This document shows, one piece after another, positions 13,405-16,259 of a stretch of 16,259 nucleotides of DNA; position 1 is the first letter of the stretch, and every line of letters begins with the position of its first letter. Origin of the DNA: UMGS75 sp963648435 (GTDB lineage Bacteria > Bacillota_I > Bacilli_A > ML615J-28 > CAG-313). The stretch spans positions 1 through 16,259 of the forward strand of contig CAVJDT010000040.1 in the NCBI GenBank assembly GCA_963648435.1. The letters are read 5' to 3'. The notes under the pieces are model-generated. The model saw only the letters and a list, made by a program, of their open reading frames with translations. It was not told the DNA's origin and searched no databases. The translations under genes were made by a program, and so were the position numbers.

Positions 13405-14203
13405 AAATATCATATGTATAATGTTTTCTTTTTATAAAATAAGATAATTTATTAAACCCATGTTGCTTTAAGATGGTTATATACTCATTTTTTGTTTGAT
13501 AATATTTTTCATAAGCTTCTTCATTATGGCTATCTGAAGAAAGTGTTATGTTTCTTCCCCCTTCTTCATAGTACCAATCAAGAATTGTATTAAGATGGTT
13601 ATGATCAATCATATTTTCTACTTTCATATTAATTTCAAGAGTTTTATCTTTTTCAATTAATATTTTAAAAATAGTTTTAACTTCTTTTTCATACGTATTA
13701 ATTGTAACTGCATTATCTAATAAATAAGCTGTTTTAAATCCAAAATCAAAATGACTTAAAACGTCAAAATCACTAAAGTTATTGAGAGCATCTAAAATAT
13801 TATTAAAGTATGTTTTTAACATTTTAGGAATACCTTCTTTGATAAAGCCTTTTTGTTCATAATAATCATAGATGCCATTATCATGAATACTTAAATTAAC
13901 AACATCAAAGGAATTAGCATTTATTACATCTTGCATTTTAGATATATATTCATTTCTATATCCTAGTTCAACACCTAAAAGTGGAGTACAACTAGGATAT
14001 TTTTTATATAATTCCATTAATTCTTTTTTTAGTTTTTGATAATCAACAGTCCAATCTTGATTATTACAAACACAATTAAAGTCTATATGTTCAGTAGTAA
14101 CAAAGTATTTACAATTATATTTACTACATATTTTGTAATACTCTTCAAGACTAGCTTGTGAATCTAGTGAATATTTTGTGTGACAATGTTGATCATGTAA
14201 CAT
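13403..14203 (-). CDS. PHP-domain phosphatase, histidinol-phosphatase-like
   Basis: A 266-residue PHP-superfamily metal-dependent phosphoesterase of the HisK/HisJ kind. Metal-binding motifs in order: HCH (6-8), TTEHIDF, GVELGY, LSIHD, LSHFDFG and SSDSH near the C-terminus; together they form a trinuclear site. Histidinol phosphatase is the best-known activity, but no his genes are in the window, so another small phosphoester is equally possible. ATG 14203 is preceded by AGGTGAT, which overlaps the typA stop; the GTG used by the longer frame is part of that SD. It starts 9 nt after typA and is co-transcribed with it. All key residues are present. Confidence 0.88.
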   Translation of the reverse strand: MLHDQHCHTKYSLDSQASLEEYYKICSKYNCKYFVTTEHIDFNCVCNNQDWTVDYQKLKKELMELYKKYPSCTPLLGVELGYRNEYISKMQDVINANSFDVVNLSIHDNGIYDYYEQKGFIKEGIPKMLKTYFNNILDALNNFSDFDVLSHFDFGFKTAYLLDNAVTINTYEKEVKTIFKILIEKDKTLEINMKVENMIDHNHLNTILDWYYEEGGRNITLSSDSHNEEAYEKYYQTKNEYITILKQHGFNKLSYFIKRKHYTYDI

Positions 14204-14212
14204 ATATATCAC

Positions 14213-16036
14213 CTAGTGTTTACTTGGTTTTGTGCTATCAAATTTCTTTCTTTCAACTGTATCTAAAATACGTTTACGTAATCTTATACTTTTTGGTGTT
14301 ATTTCTACTAATTCATCATCATCGATAAAATCTAGATAGTTTTCAAGAGTTAATACTCTTGGTTTTTTCAAAACAACTGTTGTATCTTTGGTTGAACTTC
14401 TTTGGTTGGTTTGTTGTTTTTCTCTAGTAATATTAACTGCCAAATCTTCTTCACGGTTACATTCACCAACAATCATACCTTCATATACGGTTGTACCAGG
14501 TTCAATAAAGAGTTCTCCACGATCTTCAATTCCACCACAAGCATAAGCTGTAGCCATACCTGAGTTAAATGATACTAAAACCCCAAGTTTACGTCCCATG
14601 AAGGCATCAGGAGTAATCTTTCTATAATCTAAGAAATAGTGATTAATAATACCATAGCCATGAGTTACACTTAAAAACTCATTCATAAAGCCTATTAATC
14701 CTTTTGAAGGCATATGATAAATTAATCTTGTTTGTCCTTCATGACTTGACATTGTGTCAAGAATTCCTCTTCTACTACCTAACATTTCAATAGCAGGTCC
14801 TATATATTCATCAGGGACATCTACTTGAACAAATTCATATGGTTCGCATGTTTCTCCATCAATTTCCTTTAAAATAACCCGTGGTTTAGATACTTGGAAT
14901 TCATAACCTTCACGGCGCATATTTTCAATCAATATTGATAAATGTAGTTCTCCTCGACCAGATACAATCCATTCTTCTTTATTTCCTATACGTTCTACTC
15001 TTAAACTTACATCTTTTTGGGTTTCACGGTATAATCTTTCTTCTATTTTACGAGCAGTTACAAACTCACCTTCAAGTCCACTCATTGGACTAGTGTTAGT
15101 ACCAAAATTCATTTGGACGGTTGGCTCACCTACTTTAATTAAAGGTAAAGCCTCATCACAACCTACTTCGCAAACTGTTTCACCAACATATATATCAGGT
15201 AACCCCGCAATTGCAATAATATCACCGGCTTCAGCTTCTTCTACTTCAATACGTTTTAGTCCCATAAATGAGAATAATTTTTGTATTCTGAATTGTTTAA
15301 TTGACTTATCAATTCTAATACAGGATACATTTTGATTTACTTTTACTTTACCACTTACTACACGGCCAATTCCAATACGACCTACATATTCATTATAGTC
15401 AAGAAGAGCTGGTTGAAATCTAAATGGTTTATCAAGTTCAATATCAGGATCAGGAATTTCACTTAGAATCATATCAAGTAGTACTTCCATGCCAGGTTTT
15501 TGTGTGGTAATATCAGGAGACAAACTTGATGTATCTTGGATTGCGGAAACATAAACAACAGGGAATTCTAGTTGATCATCATCAGCCCCAAGTTCAATGA
15601 ATAAATCAATTACTTCATCTACTACTTCAAGTGGACGAGCAGCTTCACGGTCTATTTTATTGATTACAACAATTGGTTTTAAATGATGTTCTAAGGCTTT
15701 TTGCAATACAAACCTTGTTTGGGGCATTGTTCCTTCATATGCATCAACAACAAGTAATACTCCATCAACCATCCCCATTATTCTTTCTACTTCACCACTG
15801 AAATCAGCATGACCTGGAGTATCTAAAATGTTAATCTTATACCCTTTATAATTGATTGCGGTGGTTTTAGCAAGAATTGTTATTCCTCTTTCTCTTTCAA
15901 TATCATTAGAATCCATTGCTCTTTCTGCAACTTGTTCATTTGATCTAAATGTTGAAGATGAAGAAAGAAGAGTATCTACTAATGTTGTTTTTCCATGGTC
16001 AACATGAGCTATAATTGCAATATTTTTTATTTTCAT
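14213..16036 (-). CDS. typA: Ribosome-associated GTPase TypA/BipA
   Basis: A 607-residue TypA/BipA, the same length as the E. coli protein. Domain order: G domain with HVDHGKTTL (G1), ERERGIT (G2), DTPGHADF (G3), NKID (G4) and a VSA G5; beta-barrel domain II; the EF-G-like domains with SGRGELHLSILIENMRREGY; and the BipA-specific C-terminal domain ending in ITPKSIRLRKRILD. It binds the ribosome at the EF-G site and supports ribosome assembly and stress or cold adaptation. ATG 16036 has GAGGTG five nt upstream; the longer frame starts at a TTG before the SD. It leads the operon with the PHP gene and is driven by the strongest-looking promoter of the window with a structured leader. Confidence 0.97.
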   Translation of the reverse strand: MKIKNIAIIAHVDHGKTTLVDTLLSSSSTFRSNEQVAERAMDSNDIERERGITILAKTTAINYKGYKINILDTPGHADFSGEVERIMGMVDGVLLVVDAYEGTMPQTRFVLQKALEHHLKPIVVINKIDREAARPLEVVDEVIDLFIELGADDDQLEFPVVYVSAIQDTSSLSPDITTQKPGMEVLLDMILSEIPDPDIELDKPFRFQPALLDYNEYVGRIGIGRVVSGKVKVNQNVSCIRIDKSIKQFRIQKLFSFMGLKRIEVEEAEAGDIIAIAGLPDIYVGETVCEVGCDEALPLIKVGEPTVQMNFGTNTSPMSGLEGEFVTARKIEERLYRETQKDVSLRVERIGNKEEWIVSGRGELHLSILIENMRREGYEFQVSKPRVILKEIDGETCEPYEFVQVDVPDEYIGPAIEMLGSRRGILDTMSSHEGQTRLIYHMPSKGLIGFMNEFLSVTHGYGIINHYFLDYRKITPDAFMGRKLGVLVSFNSGMATAYACGGIEDRGELFIEPGTTVYEGMIVGECNREEDLAVNITREKQQTNQRSSTKDTTVVLKKPRVLTLENYLDFIDDDELVEITPKSIRLRKRILDTVERKKFDSTKPSKH

Positions 16037-16054
16037 TGTGTCACCTCTCAATAA

Positions 16055-16105
16055 GAAAAAGCTATTAGTTTAAGAACAAAGTTTGTGGTTCTTATCCTAC
16101 TAGCT
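16055..16105 (-). promoter_or_regulatory. Terminator-like hairpin in the typA leader
   Basis: Within the ~79-nt leader, AGCTAGTAG (16097-16105) can pair with CTAATAGCT (16060-16068; one mismatch), enclosing a second stem AAGAAC/GTTCTT (16088-16093 with 16072-16077). U5 then C-UU follow immediately, 6-7 nt before the SD. This is the form of an intrinsic terminator or attenuator placed between promoter and gene. No peptide, T-box or known riboswitch motif is visible, so any signal it answers is unknown. Confidence 0.55.
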
Positions 16106-16121
16106 TCTTTAAACCTTGACT

Positions 16122-16150
16122 ATTATACACTATTTGTATATTTTTGTCAA
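16122..16150 (-). promoter_or_regulatory. Near-consensus SigA promoter of typA
   Basis: Perfect TTGACA (16145-16150) and perfect TATAAT (16122-16127) with a 17-bp spacer. Predicted transcription start near 16115. The strongest-looking promoter in the window. Confidence 0.9.
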
Positions 16151-16190
16151 AAAGATTATACTATTTTTCTATTTGTTTACTATTATTAAA

Positions 16191-16223
16191 TAATAATATA
16201 ACAACCCTTCTTTTACAGTTGTT
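16191..16223 (-). terminator. Possible terminator of a gene entering from the right
   Basis: On the minus strand AACAAC (16218-16223) pairs with GTTGTT (16200-16205) around a 12-nt loop, followed by a T-rich stretch with interruptions. Weak alone, but it overlaps the stop of the possible partial gene at 16213, as at other genes here. Confidence 0.35.
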
Positions 16224-16259
16224 GTACTAAGAAATTAACAAAATGGTCATAATGCTTTA
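16213..16259 (-). CDS. Possible C-terminal tail of a gene beyond the right edge
   Basis: Only one minus-strand frame stays open to the window edge here; it reads KHYDHFVNFLVQQL then TAA (16213-16215). A hairpin at the stop supports it. Fourteen codons cannot be identified. If it is not coding, 16151-16259 holds no feature I can support beyond A+T-rich spacer. Confidence 0.35.
   Translation of the reverse strand, partial: KHYDHFVNFLVQQL

Noticed and set aside
14204..14212. GTG start of the PHP gene
   Set aside because: It is part of the AGGTGAT SD and overlaps the typA stop region; ATG 14203 fits.

Overview
The window looks like chromosomal DNA from a very A+T-rich, low-GC Gram-positive bacterium in the Bacilli / Erysipelotrichales / RF39-like range. 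Support: strong AGGAGG or GGTGAT Shine-Dalgarno (SD) sites, SigA-type promoters, a YtfI/YtfJ (GerW) sporulation pair, TypA, a lipoprotein amidase, and intergenic gaps of only tens of bases. The standard bacterial code fits: tryptophan is TGG and TGA is used as a stop (psuG). The genus is inference. I see no prophage, transposase, integrase or CRISPR array.

Layout. 1-2760: a metallo-beta-lactamase-fold hydrolase, convergent with ytfI-ytfJ, then yidD with a long unexplained C-terminal extension. 2764-4189: two RNA-modification genes (rsuA and a TrmH/SpoU methyltransferase) as an operon. 4308-5024: a glycerophosphodiesterase-fold protein that has lost its catalytic histidines. 5047-10293: a four-gene operon on the minus strand, running PPP-type metallophosphatase with a C-terminal SH3-like segment, large lipoprotein N-acetylmuramoyl-L-alanine amidase, pseudouridine-5'-phosphate glycosidase (psuG), and a small two-helix membrane protein of unknown role. 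10416-10961: a nitroreductase, convergent with tRNA-Gly(GCC). 11237-11974: a YebC/TACO1-family factor. 12069-13271: a stand-alone CD-NTase/OAS-like protein with a degenerate active site. 13403-16036: typA followed by a PHP-domain phosphatase, behind a near-consensus promoter and a leader that can fold into a terminator-like hairpin. The tail of one further minus-strand gene may enter at the right edge.

Working together: rsuA, the TrmH-like gene, psuG, tRNA-Gly, yebC and typA all concern RNA modification, translation or nucleoside salvage, but they lie in separate transcripts. Two cell-envelope themes are the YidD fusion and the phosphatase-amidase operon. Several start codons were moved downstream of the longest open frame because the SD site, or even the promoter, lies inside the longer frame. 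Most candidate promoters carry a TGnTATAAT extended -10 with a leader of roughly 10-25 nt. Most terminators overlap the stop codon of the gene they end, and several work in both directions.

Most worth following up: the degenerate nucleotidyltransferase with a possible RNase H-like tail, the glycerophosphodiesterase-fold pseudoenzyme, the extended YidD, the phosphatase-amidase-psuG operon, and the typA leader. None can be proved a new system from sequence reading alone.
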